From NCBI GenBank assembly GCA_029934835.1, contig JAOZLL010000007.1:1-47405 (forward strand): DNA of 47,405 nt, given 5' to 3'. The position numbers and the translations under genes were made by a program. Each line of letters opens with the position of its first letter. The stretch's first letter is position 1. The stretch comes from Flavobacteriaceae bacterium. GTDB taxonomy: Bacteria > Bacteroidota > Bacteroidia > Flavobacteriales > Flavobacteriaceae. Of this stretch, positions 15,956 through 26,395 are shown piece by piece. The notes below the pieces were generated by a model. That model searched no databases. It had not been told where the DNA came from and saw only the letters and a list, made by a program, of their open reading frames with translations.

Positions 15956-17971
15956 CTAATCTACATTATCATGTAAAAATGAATTATTAGAACGCAATTG
16001 AATACCGTCATTTTCATCCATATCAATTGTTGTTCTAGATTGAGAATTATCTGCTGATGAAGGTGTATCATCTAACTCAATTTTTTGCCTTTTATAAGCT
16101 GGTTCTTTCTCTATCTCATCAATATTTGACGGATTTTTATGAAATGTATAATTATGCTTTTTTAAATGCATTTTTCTTGCTTCAGTAGTCTTTTTAAACT
16201 CTTCAATTGATGCATTTAATGGAGATATTATCTCATCATTTATTATTTTATCATTTCCTTCTAATTTGCTAATAACTTCTTTCTTTACTATTGTTTTTAA
16301 TTCAAATTGTAAATCTATATCTTCCTCAATTGGTTTTACTTCAGACTCAATTTCTAGATTTAATTCACTTGATTCCTCTAAAAACTCCCCTAAATCGTGT
16401 CTTGTTGCTTCATTACTCTCTACCTGTATTTCAACCTCATCTACAACTTCTATTTCTTTTATTTCATCTGATAATTCAACTTCCATACTATCCTCATCAC
16501 TAATAGGAAAATCAAAAGTTAATGCCATCTGTTTATAAGGTTCAATTGGTTTTTCTAAGACCTCTTCCTTCTCTTCATCAATAGTATTAATAATAAATTC
16601 TTCATCAGAAATACTTGATAAAACTTCATCATAAACCACCTCAATATTTTTTATAATATCAGATGTTGGAATCATTTCAAAAATTGATTCCATATCCTCA
16701 TCTAGAGCCTCATTTTCTTCTGATGTATTCTCGTTAGTATTAATTTCATCAAATGTTACCTCAATATCTTGAATTATATCAAAAGAAGGAGAAAAAGCAT
16801 TATTTTCTTGTATATCATCCTCTTCTAGGGTATGTATTATTTTATCCTGAATTGACGTTTCCTCGGTATCCAAAGGATTTTTTGAAGTAGGTGTTTCCTT
16901 TTTATCAGAGAAATCAAACTGCAATTCTTGATTATCTTCTAAAGAATGAACAATCTTTTTTACTTCTGTTTCAGTTATTTCGTTTTGTTGACCAGATGAA
17001 AAACCTGTTGCTATTATGGTAACCGCAATAGAATCACCTATAGATTCATCATCGCCAATTCCTAAAATAATATTTACATCATAACCTGCTTCATTTCTTA
17101 TGTGATCATTGATTTCACCTATTTCATCAATCGTTACTTCATCTGTACCCGAAACAATTAATAACAATACGTTTTTAGCACCAGTAATTTTATTGTCATT
17201 TAGCAAAGGAGAATCTAAGGCTCCTTCGATAGCTTTTTGAGCTCTATCTTCACCAAAAGCAGCACTTGAACCCATTATGGCTGTACCACTATTAGATAGA
17301 ACAGCTTTTGCATCATTTAAATCAATATTCTGTTTGTAATGATGTGTGATTACTTCAGCTATACCTCTAGCGGCTGTAGATAAGACCTCATCTGCTTTGG
17401 AGAATCCAGATTTATACCCTAAATTTCCATAAACTTCTCTTAGTTTATTATTATTTATTACAATTAACGAATCTACTTGCTCTCGTAATGCAGAAATTCC
17501 TTTTTGTGCTTGTTGCATTCTAGATATTCCTTCAAATTCAAAAGGCATAGTAACAATACCAATAGTTAAAAGATCTAATTCTTTTGCAATTTTAGCAATT
17601 ATTGGTGCGGCACCTGTTCCGGTTCCTCCACCCATTCCTGCTGTAATGAAAACCATTTTGGTATTAGTAGCCAACAATTCTCTTAATTCATTATAAGATT
17701 CTTCAGCAGCTTTTGCCCCAATTTCGGGATTTGCTCCAGCTCCCATTCCATCAGTCAAATCAGCACCTAATTGTATTTTATTAGGAATAGGTGAATTATC
17801 TAATGCCTGAGCATCTGTATTGCAGATTACAAAATCAACACCTCTAATTTCTTGAAAGAACATGTGATCAACTGCGTTACTACCACCACCGCCAACACCA
17901 ATTACTTTTATAGCATTAGATCTATTTTTCGGCATTTCAAAAGCTATATCATTTATCATTTTATCGCTCAT
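15956..17971 (-). CDS. ftsZ: Cell division GTPase FtsZ
   Basis: A 671-residue tubulin homologue that forms the cytokinetic ring. The GTPase part (about 1-330) has GGGGSNAVDHM and the tubulin signature GGGTGTGAAP, plus NxDxxD (NIDLNDAKAVL). A long acidic linker follows (about 340-600), much longer than in E. coli FtsZ but usual in Bacteroidota. Within it a motif resembling IIxxIEVxxDE recurs (about residues 394, 436 and 503). The C-terminal peptide is GIQLRSNNSFLHDNVD. It lies 32 bp downstream of ftsA, at the end of the dcw run. Confidence 0.96.
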   Translation of the reverse strand: MSDKMINDIAFEMPKNRSNAIKVIGVGGGGSNAVDHMFFQEIRGVDFVICNTDAQALDNSPIPNKIQLGADLTDGMGAGANPEIGAKAAEESYNELRELLATNTKMVFITAGMGGGTGTGAAPIIAKIAKELDLLTIGIVTMPFEFEGISRMQQAQKGISALREQVDSLIVINNNKLREVYGNLGYKSGFSKADEVLSTAARGIAEVITHHYKQNIDLNDAKAVLSNSGTAIMGSSAAFGEDRAQKAIEGALDSPLLNDNKITGAKNVLLLIVSGTDEVTIDEIGEINDHIRNEAGYDVNIILGIGDDESIGDSIAVTIIATGFSSGQQNEITETEVKKIVHSLEDNQELQFDFSDKKETPTSKNPLDTEETSIQDKIIHTLEEDDIQENNAFSPSFDIIQDIEVTFDEINTNENTSEENEALDEDMESIFEMIPTSDIIKNIEVVYDEVLSSISDEEFIINTIDEEKEEVLEKPIEPYKQMALTFDFPISDEDSMEVELSDEIKEIEVVDEVEIQVESNEATRHDLGEFLEESSELNLEIESEVKPIEEDIDLQFELKTIVKKEVISKLEGNDKIINDEIISPLNASIEEFKKTTEARKMHLKKHNYTFHKNPSNIDEIEKEPAYKRQKIELDDTPSSADNSQSRTTIDMDENDGIQLRSNNSFLHDNVD

Positions 17972-18003
17972 TTTTTTCTTTTTTATCCTTTAACTCAATA
18001 TTC

Positions 18004-19323
18004 TTATTCTGCATTTTCTAAAAAATCTTTTAACTTATCTGTCCAACGTTCAAAAATTCCTCTACGTTGTTTCGATTCAGTTTTTACTTCCTCTTCAGTG
18101 TTATCCTCAGAATCTGTTGTAGTTTTAGTTTGGGCATCTTCATCAAGTCTTTTTTGAGCTTCTAATTGATTTAATCCACTCATTAACAAGCCAACAGATG
18201 TTGCGTAAATAGGACTGGACAGCTCTTCATCGGAATCTCCTGCAAGATGCTCGTTTGGATAGCCTATGCGGGTATCCATTCCTGTAATATATTCTACTAA
18301 CTGTTTCAAATGTTTAATCTGTGAACCGCCACCTGTTAAGACGATACCTGCAATCAATTTTCCGTGTTTAGTATCATGACCATACTTTTTAATTTCCTGA
18401 AAAACTTGTTCAACAATCTCCGTAATTCTTGCATGGATAATCTTTGATAAATTTTTAAGTGTTATTTCTTTGGGATCACGACCACGTAATCCAGGAATTG
18501 ATACAATTTCACTATCTTTATTTTCGGCAGGCCAAGCAGATCCAAATTTCACTTTTAAAAGTTCTGCTTGTTTTTCGATAATAGCACATCCCTCTTTTAT
18601 ATCCTCGGTAACCACATTACCTCCAAATGGAATTACGGCTGTATGACGAATAATCCCATCTTTAAAAATAGCCAAATCTGTAGTTCCACCTCCTATATCA
18701 ATTAGCGCTACACCTGCTTCTTTTTCTTCTTCACTTAAAACAGCATCTGCTGATGCTAAAGGCTCTAAGGTTATATTTGAAAGTCTCAACCCTGCACTTG
18801 TAATACAACGGCCAATATTTCTGATACTAGCAACTTGACCAACCACTACATGAAAATTAGCTTCTAAACGACCACCATACATCCCAACTGGTTCACTAAT
18901 ATTTGGTTCACTATCCACTTTATAATCTTGTGGAATTACATGAATAATCTCTTCACCAGGCATCATTCCTAACTTATGAACTTGAGAGGTTAAATTTTCA
19001 ATATCATCATCATCAATTACTTTATCTGAGTCTGGCCTTGTGATATAATCACTGTGATGTAAACTCCTAATATGTTGTCCAGCAATACCAACTGAAACTT
19101 TTGATATCTTGTATCCAGATGCAGCTTCTGCTTCTTCTATAGCTTGCTGAATAGACTGTATTGTTTGCGTAATATTTGTTACGACTCCTCGTTTAACGCC
19201 AATGCTTTTAGAGCGTCCAGAGCCTATAACTTCTAGTTTCTGAAATTCGTTTTTACGTCCAATCATGGCAACAATTTTAGTTGTTCCAATATCTAAACCA
19301 ACAGCTATTTTATTATCTTCCAT
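18004..19323 (-). CDS. ftsA: Cell division protein FtsA
   Basis: An actin-like ATPase that anchors FtsZ to the membrane. I choose the start at 19323 (MEDNKIAVGLDIGTTK), because the phosphate-1 motif GLDIGTTK normally lies within the first 20 residues. An ATG 27 bp further upstream would run into the end of ftsQ. Phosphate-2 is ALIDIGGGTTDLAIF and the adenosine motif is GIVLTGGGSQIKHL. The SHS2 (1C) domain region precedes residue 180. The end, RRGIFERWTDKLKDFLEN, is the amphipathic membrane-targeting helix. Length (440) is normal. It sits 10 bp after ftsQ. Confidence 0.95.
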   Translation of the reverse strand: MEDNKIAVGLDIGTTKIVAMIGRKNEFQKLEVIGSGRSKSIGVKRGVVTNITQTIQSIQQAIEEAEAASGYKISKVSVGIAGQHIRSLHHSDYITRPDSDKVIDDDDIENLTSQVHKLGMMPGEEIIHVIPQDYKVDSEPNISEPVGMYGGRLEANFHVVVGQVASIRNIGRCITSAGLRLSNITLEPLASADAVLSEEEKEAGVALIDIGGGTTDLAIFKDGIIRHTAVIPFGGNVVTEDIKEGCAIIEKQAELLKVKFGSAWPAENKDSEIVSIPGLRGRDPKEITLKNLSKIIHARITEIVEQVFQEIKKYGHDTKHGKLIAGIVLTGGGSQIKHLKQLVEYITGMDTRIGYPNEHLAGDSDEELSSPIYATSVGLLMSGLNQLEAQKRLDEDAQTKTTTDSEDNTEEEVKTESKQRRGIFERWTDKLKDFLENAE

Positions 19324-19333
19324 TCGTCTTACT

Positions 19334-20053
19334 TTATTTTGAACAAACAACCTGATGGTTGAATTTCAAATTTATTAGTTTATACTTTTTTAAATTATCA
19401 GATTCCCATTCTTTTTTATAGAAAACTTGTAATTTCTTTAATTTATTATCTACATTATCTAAATTTCCTAATAAAACTTTATGCCTACCGATTCTTGTGT
19501 TCAATAAATAATCTCCATTTATTTTACGATGAATACCAATAATTTGCTTTTTATAAAACTCATTTTGATCCAATTTTTGGATTAAAAAGAATACTTCATT
19601 TTCCATTTCCCTATTAATAACTCCTGTTACAAGAGGTACTCGCGTTGAATAATTTGCAGACAATGGCATTGCTACTCCTTGTCTATCAAGATAATATGCC
19701 TTTATTCCATTATTTAAACGTGCAACTGGCACTCTTTGTGTTATGCTAGCCTTCAGCTTACCACTAGGTGTAATAAAAAGCTCTGCATTTTCTATCATCT
19801 TATTTTTGCGAACTTCTTGTTCCACTTGGTGTAAATTTATTAATGTTTTTTGCTTGTTGAGTAGGTTTGTTTCACTTTGTATCAACAATTTATTAACCAT
19901 TTCAACACTTAAAAATGTATGTTGATTCTCTACAAATTCTACCTCAATTTCCTTAATATTATGTTGCTGATTTTTATGCTGGGCAAACGCATATAGAAAT
20001 ACAATTCCAGCAATTAATAATAGTACTTGTATATATAAAATTAATCTTTTCAT
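19334..20053 (-). CDS. ftsQ: Cell division protein FtsQ
   Basis: A 239-residue single-pass membrane protein: a short cytoplasmic start, a transmembrane helix (about 4-22) and a periplasmic POTRA-like domain (about 30-110), followed by the FtsQ/DivIB region (KAYYLDRQGVAMPLS, RVPLVTG). It links the early divisome to FtsL and the septal wall synthase. The primary sequence is poorly conserved, so the call rests on topology, these motifs and its place between murC and ftsA. It overlaps the murC stop by 4 bp. Confidence 0.88.
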   Translation of the reverse strand: MKRLILYIQVLLLIAGIVFLYAFAQHKNQQHNIKEIEVEFVENQHTFLSVEMVNKLLIQSETNLLNKQKTLINLHQVEQEVRKNKMIENAELFITPSGKLKASITQRVPVARLNNGIKAYYLDRQGVAMPLSANYSTRVPLVTGVINREMENEVFFLIQKLDQNEFYKKQIIGIHRKINGDYLLNTRIGRHKVLLGNLDNVDNKLKKLQVFYKKEWESDNLKKYKLINLKFNHQVVCSK

Positions 20054-21408
20054 AGCCTAATTCTATTTAGATTCTTTTTAACAACAGTAACTAATTCTCC
20101 AATATCACCAGCTCCCATCATTAAGACAATTCTTTTCTCTGATTCGATTATTTTTCGAGTAACATCTCTTGGAAGCACTAGTTCTACATTAGGATTTATT
20201 TTTTCTATTTTACGCACTAAAACATCAGAGGACACACCTACTATAGGATATTCTCTTGCAGGATAAATTGGCAAAACAACTACCTCATCGAATTGTGCTA
20301 AACTCGTTACAAAATCCTTCTCAAAGTCACGAGTCCTACTATAAAGATGTGGTTGAAAAACAGCTAATACTTTTTCGTTAGGATACATTTCTTCAACAGC
20401 ATCATAGACTGCATTAATCTCTGTAGGGTGATGTGCATAATCATCAATTAGGATATAATCATCTGTTTGTAATCTGTAACTAAAACGACGGTGAACTCCC
20501 CTATATGAAAATAAAGCTTTGGCAATGTCTTGAAGTGAAACTCCAATTGTAGTAGCCATTGCCAAAGCAGCCATTGTATTTAGCACATTATGTTGTCCTG
20601 GTAAAAATATTTTAAGGTTTTTTATGGAATCAATTGGTGTTTTTACATCAAATAAATAAGCTCCATTATCAATTCGAATGTTGCTCGCTTCATAATCAGC
20701 ATTATCATTTATACCATAGGTTTCAGCTTCAATAGGAATACCCTTACGTACTACTAATTTTTGTGATACTAACTCTCCAAATTCTTTAAAAGTTGCTACC
20801 AAATCATTGGCATTCCTATAAATATCTAAATGATCGGCATCTACTGAAGTGATGCATGCTACATCTGGTTTTAGTTGTAAGAAAGAACGATCAAATTCAT
20901 CTGCCTCAACTACGGAATACTTATCACCTCCTAAAATTAAATTAGAGTTGTAATTTTCAGTAATTCCACCTAAAAAGCTCGTTGCGGAAATACTAGCTTC
21001 TTTTAATATATGTCCTAGAATACTACTCGTTGTGGTTTTGCCATGTGTTCCTGCAACCGCAAGGCAAATAGTATTTTCAGTAATACGGCCTAAAAACTCT
21101 GCTCTTTTTATTACTTTATATTCATGAGATAAAAAATAATCTAATAGCTTATTTTCATTTCTTTTTACCGCTGGCGTATAAACAACTAAAGTGTTTTCAA
21201 TATTTAAATAATCTGTTAGAATTTCTTTAAAATCATCATTAAATTGAATCTTAATTCCTGATTCAGATAAATCTTGTGTTATAAGTGATGGCGTACGATC
21301 ATAACCAGCTACATCTTTTCCCAAATGCTGCATATAACGTGCTAATGCACTCATCCCGATACCACCGATACCTATAAAATATATTTTATGTATGTTGTTA
21401 ATATTCAT
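20050..21408 (-). CDS. murC: UDP-N-acetylmuramate--L-alanine ligase MurC
   Basis: A cytosolic ATP-dependent ligase adding L-Ala to UDP-MurNAc, the first amino acid of the stem peptide. The 452 residues show an N-terminal Rossmann domain (FIGIGGIGMSALA), the Mur ATP-binding loop AGTHGKTTTSS, and central-domain residues EADEFDRSFL and DHLDIY. The C-terminal domain has DDYAHHPTEI. Length is normal. It overlaps ftsQ by 4 bp and lies 46 bp after murG, so transcription is surely shared. Confidence 0.96.
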   Translation of the reverse strand: MNINNIHKIYFIGIGGIGMSALARYMQHLGKDVAGYDRTPSLITQDLSESGIKIQFNDDFKEILTDYLNIENTLVVYTPAVKRNENKLLDYFLSHEYKVIKRAEFLGRITENTICLAVAGTHGKTTTSSILGHILKEASISATSFLGGITENYNSNLILGGDKYSVVEADEFDRSFLQLKPDVACITSVDADHLDIYRNANDLVATFKEFGELVSQKLVVRKGIPIEAETYGINDNADYEASNIRIDNGAYLFDVKTPIDSIKNLKIFLPGQHNVLNTMAALAMATTIGVSLQDIAKALFSYRGVHRRFSYRLQTDDYILIDDYAHHPTEINAVYDAVEEMYPNEKVLAVFQPHLYSRTRDFEKDFVTSLAQFDEVVVLPIYPAREYPIVGVSSDVLVRKIEKINPNVELVLPRDVTRKIIESEKRIVLMMGAGDIGELVTVVKKNLNRIRL

Positions 21409-21454
21409 TTTTTTAACCCTAAAAAAACTTAAAACTCTTGCAAGGCTTATTACA

Positions 21455-22546
21455 TTATTTTATTAATTTTTCTACTTCATCAACAATATGTAATGTTGCT
21501 TCTGGTAATTCTAATTTTTTAATATTTATACTCAATTTGCTCTGTAGATCAATATCATTTATCAACTCTCCAAAAACTATTTGGAATGTTTCTAACTCAG
21601 CTTCTCTTAATAGAAGTGCCGCATTTTTCTCCACTACAGCAAGTGCATTCTTTGTTTGATGATCTTCAGTTACATTAGGTGATGGTACAAAAATTACTGG
21701 CTTTCCAACCATACATAATTCCGAGATAGAACCTGCTCCTGCTCTACTGATAATAAAATCTGCCGCTGCATAGGTTAAATCCATTCTATTTAAGAAAGCA
21801 TGTGTTTGAACTGACTCTTTAGCATCATATTTCTGAAATTCATCAATATATAATTTACCTGTTTGCCATATAAGTTGGATGTTTTGTGCTAGTATCCAAT
21901 CTAGATTTTTTTCTATCAAACGATTAATTGCTCTAGCTCCCAAACTTCCACCTAATACTAAAAGTGTCTTTTTATTCGTCTCCAACTTAAAGAAATCTAG
22001 TGCTTCTACTCTTTTAGTTGAGATTTCTAATAAATCTTGACGAACAGGATTTCCTGTTTTTAAAATTTTATTTTTTGGAAAAAATCGAGCTAATTTATCA
22101 TAAGCAACACAAATTTTATCCACCTTTTTACTCAATAATTTATTGGTAATTCCAGGATAAGAATTTTGCTCCTGAATTAATGTTGGAATATTTTTTAAAG
22201 CTGCCACATACAAGGTAGGACCACTTGCAAAACCTCCTGTTCCGATAACTACATCTGGCTTAAAAGCGTTAATAATTTTATGAGCATTCCATAAACTACT
22301 GATTAGTTTAAAAGGAAATAGCAAATTTTTAAGTATTAATTTTCTTTGAATTCCCGTTATCCACAAGCCTTTGATGTCATAGCCTGATTGTGGCACTTTC
22401 TCCATTTCCATTCTATCTTTTGCACCTACAAAAAGAAAACTTGCATCGGGATAACGTTTCTTCAACTCATTGGCTATGGCTACAGCAGGATAAATGTGAC
22501 CACCTGTTCCGCCGCCACTTAATAGTATGTTAGTCGACTGCTTCAT
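21455..22546 (-). CDS. murG: MurG, lipid II-forming N-acetylglucosaminyltransferase
   Basis: A peripheral inner-membrane GT28 enzyme that transfers GlcNAc from UDP-GlcNAc to lipid I. The nucleotide-fold loop [14 protein letters not shown] stands at the N-terminus. The second domain has [10 protein letters not shown], and [14 protein letters not shown] with [15 protein letters not shown], the donor-sugar site. I prefer the start at 22546 (MKQSTNILL). An ATG three codons upstream at 22555 is equally open. Either way the start lies inside the end of ftsW (17-26 bp overlap). Confidence 0.95.
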   Translation of the reverse strand: MKQSTNILLSGGGTGGHIYPAVAIANELKKRYPDASFLFVGAKDRMEMEKVPQSGYDIKGLWITGIQRKLILKNLLFPFKLISSLWNAHKIINAFKPDVVIGTGGFASGPTLYVAALKNIPTLIQEQNSYPGITNKLLSKKVDKICVAYDKLARFFPKNKILKTGNPVRQDLLEISTKRVEALDFFKLETNKKTLLVLGGSLGARAINRLIEKNLDWILAQNIQLIWQTGKLYIDEFQKYDAKESVQTHAFLNRMDLTYAAADFIISRAGAGSISELCMVGKPVIFVPSPNVTEDHQTKNALAVVEKNAALLLREAELETFQIVFGELINDIDLQSKLSINIKKLELPEATLHIVDEVEKLIK

Positions 22547-23723
22547 ATAATACATCTAAAGGGTTTTCATCATCCAAGTTTTGATTTATATCAATATCTG
22601 ATTCTGTTGCACTTACACTTAAAACTATACCTATTGCGATACAGGTCATCCATATTGAAGTTCCTCCACTGCTCAATAAGGGCAAGGTTTGTCCCGTTAC
22701 GGGCATTAAATTACTGGCTACTGCCATATTAATTATGGCTTGAAATATTATGGGAAAACCTACACCAATAACTAAAAGTGTAGCATAAACCGTTGTTGCT
22801 TTTTTAGCAACTACATATATTCTATATAGCAACCACATGTATAAAAAGATGATTCCGATACCACCAACTAAACCCCATTCTTCAACAATGATGGCAAAAA
22901 TAAAATCAGAGGATGACTGTGGTAAGAAATTCTTCTGAACACTTTTTCCTGCTCCACGTCCAAAAATGCCACCGGTTGCAATGGCAATCTTTGCTTTTTC
23001 AACTTGATAAGTATCACTTGGGTTTTTATCCTGAAAATTAATAATCCTGTTTTTCCAAGTATCTGTTTTGTTTTTTAATCCTGTAGAAAAACTACGTCCT
23101 ACAAAAATAAAAAGAACTAAAGCAATAAAACCAATTCCTATTATATTTCCAATATATTTTAATGGATAACCACCCAACATACTCAATACAATTACCGATA
23201 GAAATAAGAGTGCTGCTGTTGAAAAATTAGCGGGTAAAATCACCATAATAATAGCACCAACGGGCACCCATAATTTCCAAAAACTTTCTTTAAACTCAAT
23301 TACCTTATCCTTTCTCCTTGAAAAATACCGAGCTACATACATCATTAATACCACACCTGCCAAAGTAGAAGTTTGAAAACTTATCCCAACTATTGGAATA
23401 CGGATCCATCTACTTGCTGTGGCACCGCCTATGGTTGTACCTTTTGATAAAGTATAAACTAACATAAGAAAAACAAAGGGTAATATCAAAGTCGAACTAC
23501 CACTAAAATAACGATAGGGAATTTTATGAACTAAATATAAAAGGATAAAACCCAATAGAATAATCAATGCATGTTTAAAAAGATAACCTGATGTAGAACC
23601 TACTCCAATTACATTAGCTAAATTGGAACTAGCACTATACATGGGTAAAAATGAAATCATAGCGAGTAGTATAAATACTCCCCAAATTCCTCGGTCTCCT
23701 TTTATGTTTTTTAGTATTGACAT
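22530..23723 (-). CDS. ftsW: FtsW, septal SEDS peptidoglycan polymerase
   Basis: A 397-residue polytopic membrane protein of the SEDS family that polymerises lipid II at the septum together with FtsI. About ten hydrophobic segments are visible. Family motifs include [33 protein letters not shown] and [16 protein letters not shown] near the C-terminus. The acidic C-terminal tail ([13 protein letters not shown]) overlaps the murG start. The spacer to murD upstream carries a CGCAAAG-type repeat (23737-23761). Confidence 0.95.
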   Translation of the reverse strand: MSILKNIKGDRGIWGVFILLAMISFLPMYSASSNLANVIGVGSTSGYLFKHALIILLGFILLYLVHKIPYRYFSGSSTLILPFVFLMLVYTLSKGTTIGGATASRWIRIPIVGISFQTSTLAGVVLMMYVARYFSRRKDKVIEFKESFWKLWVPVGAIIMVILPANFSTAALLFLSVIVLSMLGGYPLKYIGNIIGIGFIALVLFIFVGRSFSTGLKNKTDTWKNRIINFQDKNPSDTYQVEKAKIAIATGGIFGRGAGKSVQKNFLPQSSSDFIFAIIVEEWGLVGGIGIIFLYMWLLYRIYVVAKKATTVYATLLVIGVGFPIIFQAIINMAVASNLMPVTGQTLPLLSSGGTSIWMTCIAIGIVLSVSATESDIDINQNLDDENPLDVLYEAVD

Positions 23724-23736
23724 TCTATTCGTTTAT

Positions 23737-23761
23737 CTCGCAAAGACGCGAAGGCGCCAAA
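23737..23761. repeat. Dispersed CGCAAAG-type intergenic repeat
   Basis: CGCAAAGACGCGAAGGCGCCAAAC fills most of the 39-bp gap between murD and ftsW. Related sequences lie at 26355-26380, 33980-34024, about 11309-11342 and, reversed, at about 272-300. The GC-rich words contrast with the AT-rich surroundings. Confidence 0.7.
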
Positions 23762-23762
23762 C

Positions 23763-25106
23763 TTATAATTTTAAAATTGCTTCTTTAAACTGATTACCTC
23801 TATCTTCGTAGTTTTTAAATAAATCAAAACTGGCACAGGCTGGTGATAACAATACATTATCTCCTTTATCTGCTAATTTATAAGCTACTTTTACGGCTTC
23901 TTCAGCACCTCTAGTTTCTACAATAATTGGCATTACATTTTGATAGGTTTCAATAATTTTAGAATTATCGACGCCTAAACACACGATTGCTTTAACTTTT
24001 TCTCGAACTAAGGGCATCAATTCCATATAATCATTGCCTTTATCTTCACCACCAACAATCCAGACTGTTGCTTTTCTCATAGTATCTAATGCATAGTATG
24101 TCGCATTGATATTGGTTGCTTTGGAATCATTGATAAATTGCACACCTCGTATGGTTAAAACTTTTTCAAGACGATGTGGTGCCCCTTCAAAATCCTCCAT
24201 ACTCTCACGAATCGTATCTTTACGCACTTTAAGAAGTGTAGCAGCTAATGATGCTGCCATCGTATTTTTGATATTGTGGTTTCCCTGAACTGCTAATGTG
24301 GCTAAACTCATAATATATTGGTTATTTTCTAGATTTATTACTATGTTATTTTCTTTTAAATAAGCTCCTTCTTTTATTATTTTCTGAATTGAGAAAGGAA
24401 CTAATTTTGCTTTAGTTTTATGGTTTGATATCCATTTTGTAATTACAATATCATCAGCATCATATATTAAATAGTCAGTTGCTGTTTGGTTCATTGTTAT
24501 TCTAAATTTAGAAGTGATATAGTTTTCAAATTTATTCTCATACCTATCTAAATGATCAGGTGTTATGTTAGTTATGATGGCAATATGTGGTACAAAATCC
24601 AGAATCCCATCTAATTGAAAACTACTCAACTCTAACACATAATGATTAAAACTTTCTTGGGCTACTTGCTGTGCAAAACTGTAACCAATGTTGCCTGCTT
24701 CCCCAACATCAAATCCTGCTTTTTTAAGGATATGGTATAACATCATTGTTGTGGTTGTTTTACCGTTGGATCCTGTAATGCCAGCTATAGTTGCATTAGT
24801 GAACTTTGCTGCAAATTCTATTTCAGAAATAATGGATATTCCTTTTTCAACTAGTTGTTGAACTATGACAATATTATCAGGAATTCCAGGGCTTTTCATC
24901 ACCATATCTGCCTTTAAAAGATACTCTATCGAATGTCTACCTTCTTCAAATTTGATATCATTCTGCAACAAGACATCCTTATATTTTTTCTGTATCAAAC
25001 TACTATCAGATACAAAAATGCTATAACCCATTTTTTGAGCTAAGATTGCCGTACCAACTCCACTTTCGCCAGCTCCTAAAATCACTATGTTTTTTTTAGT
25101 TGCCAA
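23763..25106 (-). CDS. murD: UDP-N-acetylmuramoylalanine--D-glutamate ligase MurD
   Basis: A cytosolic ligase adding D-Glu to UDP-MurNAc-L-Ala. The 447 residues include an N-terminal nucleotide-fold (IVILGAGESGVGTAIL), the ATP loop GITGSNGKTTTTMM, the central motif ITPDHLDRYE, and the C-terminal domain with NDSKATNINATYYAL and LLSPACASFDLFKNYEDRG. These are diagnostic of MurD rather than MurC, E or F. The start codon is 1 bp from the mraY stop, pointing to translational coupling. Confidence 0.96.
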   Translation of the reverse strand: MATKKNIVILGAGESGVGTAILAQKMGYSIFVSDSSLIQKKYKDVLLQNDIKFEEGRHSIEYLLKADMVMKSPGIPDNIVIVQQLVEKGISIISEIEFAAKFTNATIAGITGSNGKTTTTMMLYHILKKAGFDVGEAGNIGYSFAQQVAQESFNHYVLELSSFQLDGILDFVPHIAIITNITPDHLDRYENKFENYITSKFRITMNQTATDYLIYDADDIVITKWISNHKTKAKLVPFSIQKIIKEGAYLKENNIVINLENNQYIMSLATLAVQGNHNIKNTMAASLAATLLKVRKDTIRESMEDFEGAPHRLEKVLTIRGVQFINDSKATNINATYYALDTMRKATVWIVGGEDKGNDYMELMPLVREKVKAIVCLGVDNSKIIETYQNVMPIIVETRGAEEAVKVAYKLADKGDNVLLSPACASFDLFKNYEDRGNQFKEAILKL

Positions 25107-25107
25107 T

Positions 25108-26337
25108 CTATCTTACTTTTAAGGTAACAATGGTTAATACGGCTAACATGATCCCTATAATCCAAAAACGAACTACTAACTTACTTTCGTGATAACCTTT
25201 CTTTTGATAATGATGATGTAATGGTGACATTAAAAATATACGTCTACCTTCTCCGTACTTTTTGCGTGAATATTTGAAATATGCGACTTGAATCATCACA
25301 GATAAAGTCTCTGCAAAAAAGACTCCTGCTAAAATTGGAATTAACAATTCTTTACGTACTGCAATTGCAAGAACTGCTATAATTCCACCAATGGTTAAGC
25401 TTCCTGTATCACCCATAAATACTTGAGCAGGAAATGTATTGTACCATAAGAATCCTACTAAAGCTCCAGCCAAAGCACTTACAAAAACAGTCATCTCACC
25501 GGAATTTGGGATGTACATCACGTCGAGATAATCAGCGAATATGATATTACCAGATATCCATGTGAAAATCCCTAAGGTTATGACAATGATTGCTGAAGAA
25601 CCTGCGGCTAAGCCATCTATTCCATCGGTAAGGTTCGCTCCGTTTGAAACTGCAGTTATTATAAAAATTACAAAAGGAATAAAAATTAACCAAGCATAGT
25701 TTTGATAATCATCGCCTATAAAACTAACGAAATATGCATAATCTAACTGGTTTCCTTTTATAAAAGGAACGGTTGTTTTTACCGACTTTTCTGCTTCACC
25801 AAAAACTTTTGGTTTCTTATTTGTATTTTCAATTGCTATTTGATTAGTTGGTAATTCCTCTTTCATCTGCACTTGTGGATGAAAATATAGCATGGTTCCA
25901 ACAAATAACCCTAAACTAACTTGTCCTAATATTTTAAAACGACCTTTAAGACCATCTTTATTCTTTTTATAGATTTTGAGATAATCATCTGCAAAACCAA
26001 TTGCACCCATCCAAAGAGTAGTTACTATTAGAATAATAATGTAGATGTTATCCAACTTTGCAAGTAACAGCACAGGGATTAGTGTTCCTAAAATGATAAT
26101 GAGTCCACCCATTGTTGGTGTACCTGATTTTTCTAACTGACCACTTAAACCTAAATCACGAACTGATTCACCAATCTGTTTTTTACGCAAATAGTTGATA
26201 ATTTTTTTTCCAAAAAGCATCGATATAATCAAAGAAAAGACAAAAGCCATAGCAGATCGGAACGTGATAAATTGAAATAATCCTGCACCTGATAAGTGAT
26301 AATGTTGTTCTATGTATTCAAATAGGTAGTATAGCAT
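25108..26337 (-). CDS. mraY: MraY, phospho-MurNAc-pentapeptide transferase
   Basis: A 409-residue polytopic membrane enzyme that makes lipid I from UDP-MurNAc-pentapeptide and undecaprenyl phosphate. Typical residues are [15 protein letters not shown] with its catalytic Asp pair, [26 protein letters not shown] and [13 protein letters not shown]. Compared with E. coli MraY (about 360 residues) there is an extra hydrophilic stretch of about 55 residues near position 150-205, usual in Bacteroidota. It lies 58 bp downstream of murE, with a repeat in between. Confidence 0.96.
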   Translation of the reverse strand: MLYYLFEYIEQHYHLSGAGLFQFITFRSAMAFVFSLIISMLFGKKIINYLRKKQIGESVRDLGLSGQLEKSGTPTMGGLIIILGTLIPVLLLAKLDNIYIIILIVTTLWMGAIGFADDYLKIYKKNKDGLKGRFKILGQVSLGLFVGTMLYFHPQVQMKEELPTNQIAIENTNKKPKVFGEAEKSVKTTVPFIKGNQLDYAYFVSFIGDDYQNYAWLIFIPFVIFIITAVSNGANLTDGIDGLAAGSSAIIVITLGIFTWISGNIIFADYLDVMYIPNSGEMTVFVSALAGALVGFLWYNTFPAQVFMGDTGSLTIGGIIAVLAIAVRKELLIPILAGVFFAETLSVMIQVAYFKYSRKKYGEGRRIFLMSPLHHHYQKKGYHESKLVVRFWIIGIMLAVLTIVTLKVR

Positions 26338-26354
26338 AATGCTCTTGTTTATTC

Positions 26355-26380
26355 ACCGCTAAGACGCAAAGGCGCTAAGC
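26355..26380. repeat. Dispersed CGCAAAG-type intergenic repeat
   Basis: ACCGCTAAGACGCAAAGG followed by CGCTAAGC occupies the murE-mraY gap. It is related to the copy in the ftsW-murD gap and is similar, in the opposite orientation, to the sequence just before tryptophanase (about 272-300). Confidence 0.7.
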
Positions 26381-26395
26381 TGACTTGTTTATGGT

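Noticed and set aside
19324-19350. Upstream ATG start for FtsA
   Set aside because: It lies inside the end of ftsQ and would displace the phosphate-1 loop from its usual distance to the N-terminus.
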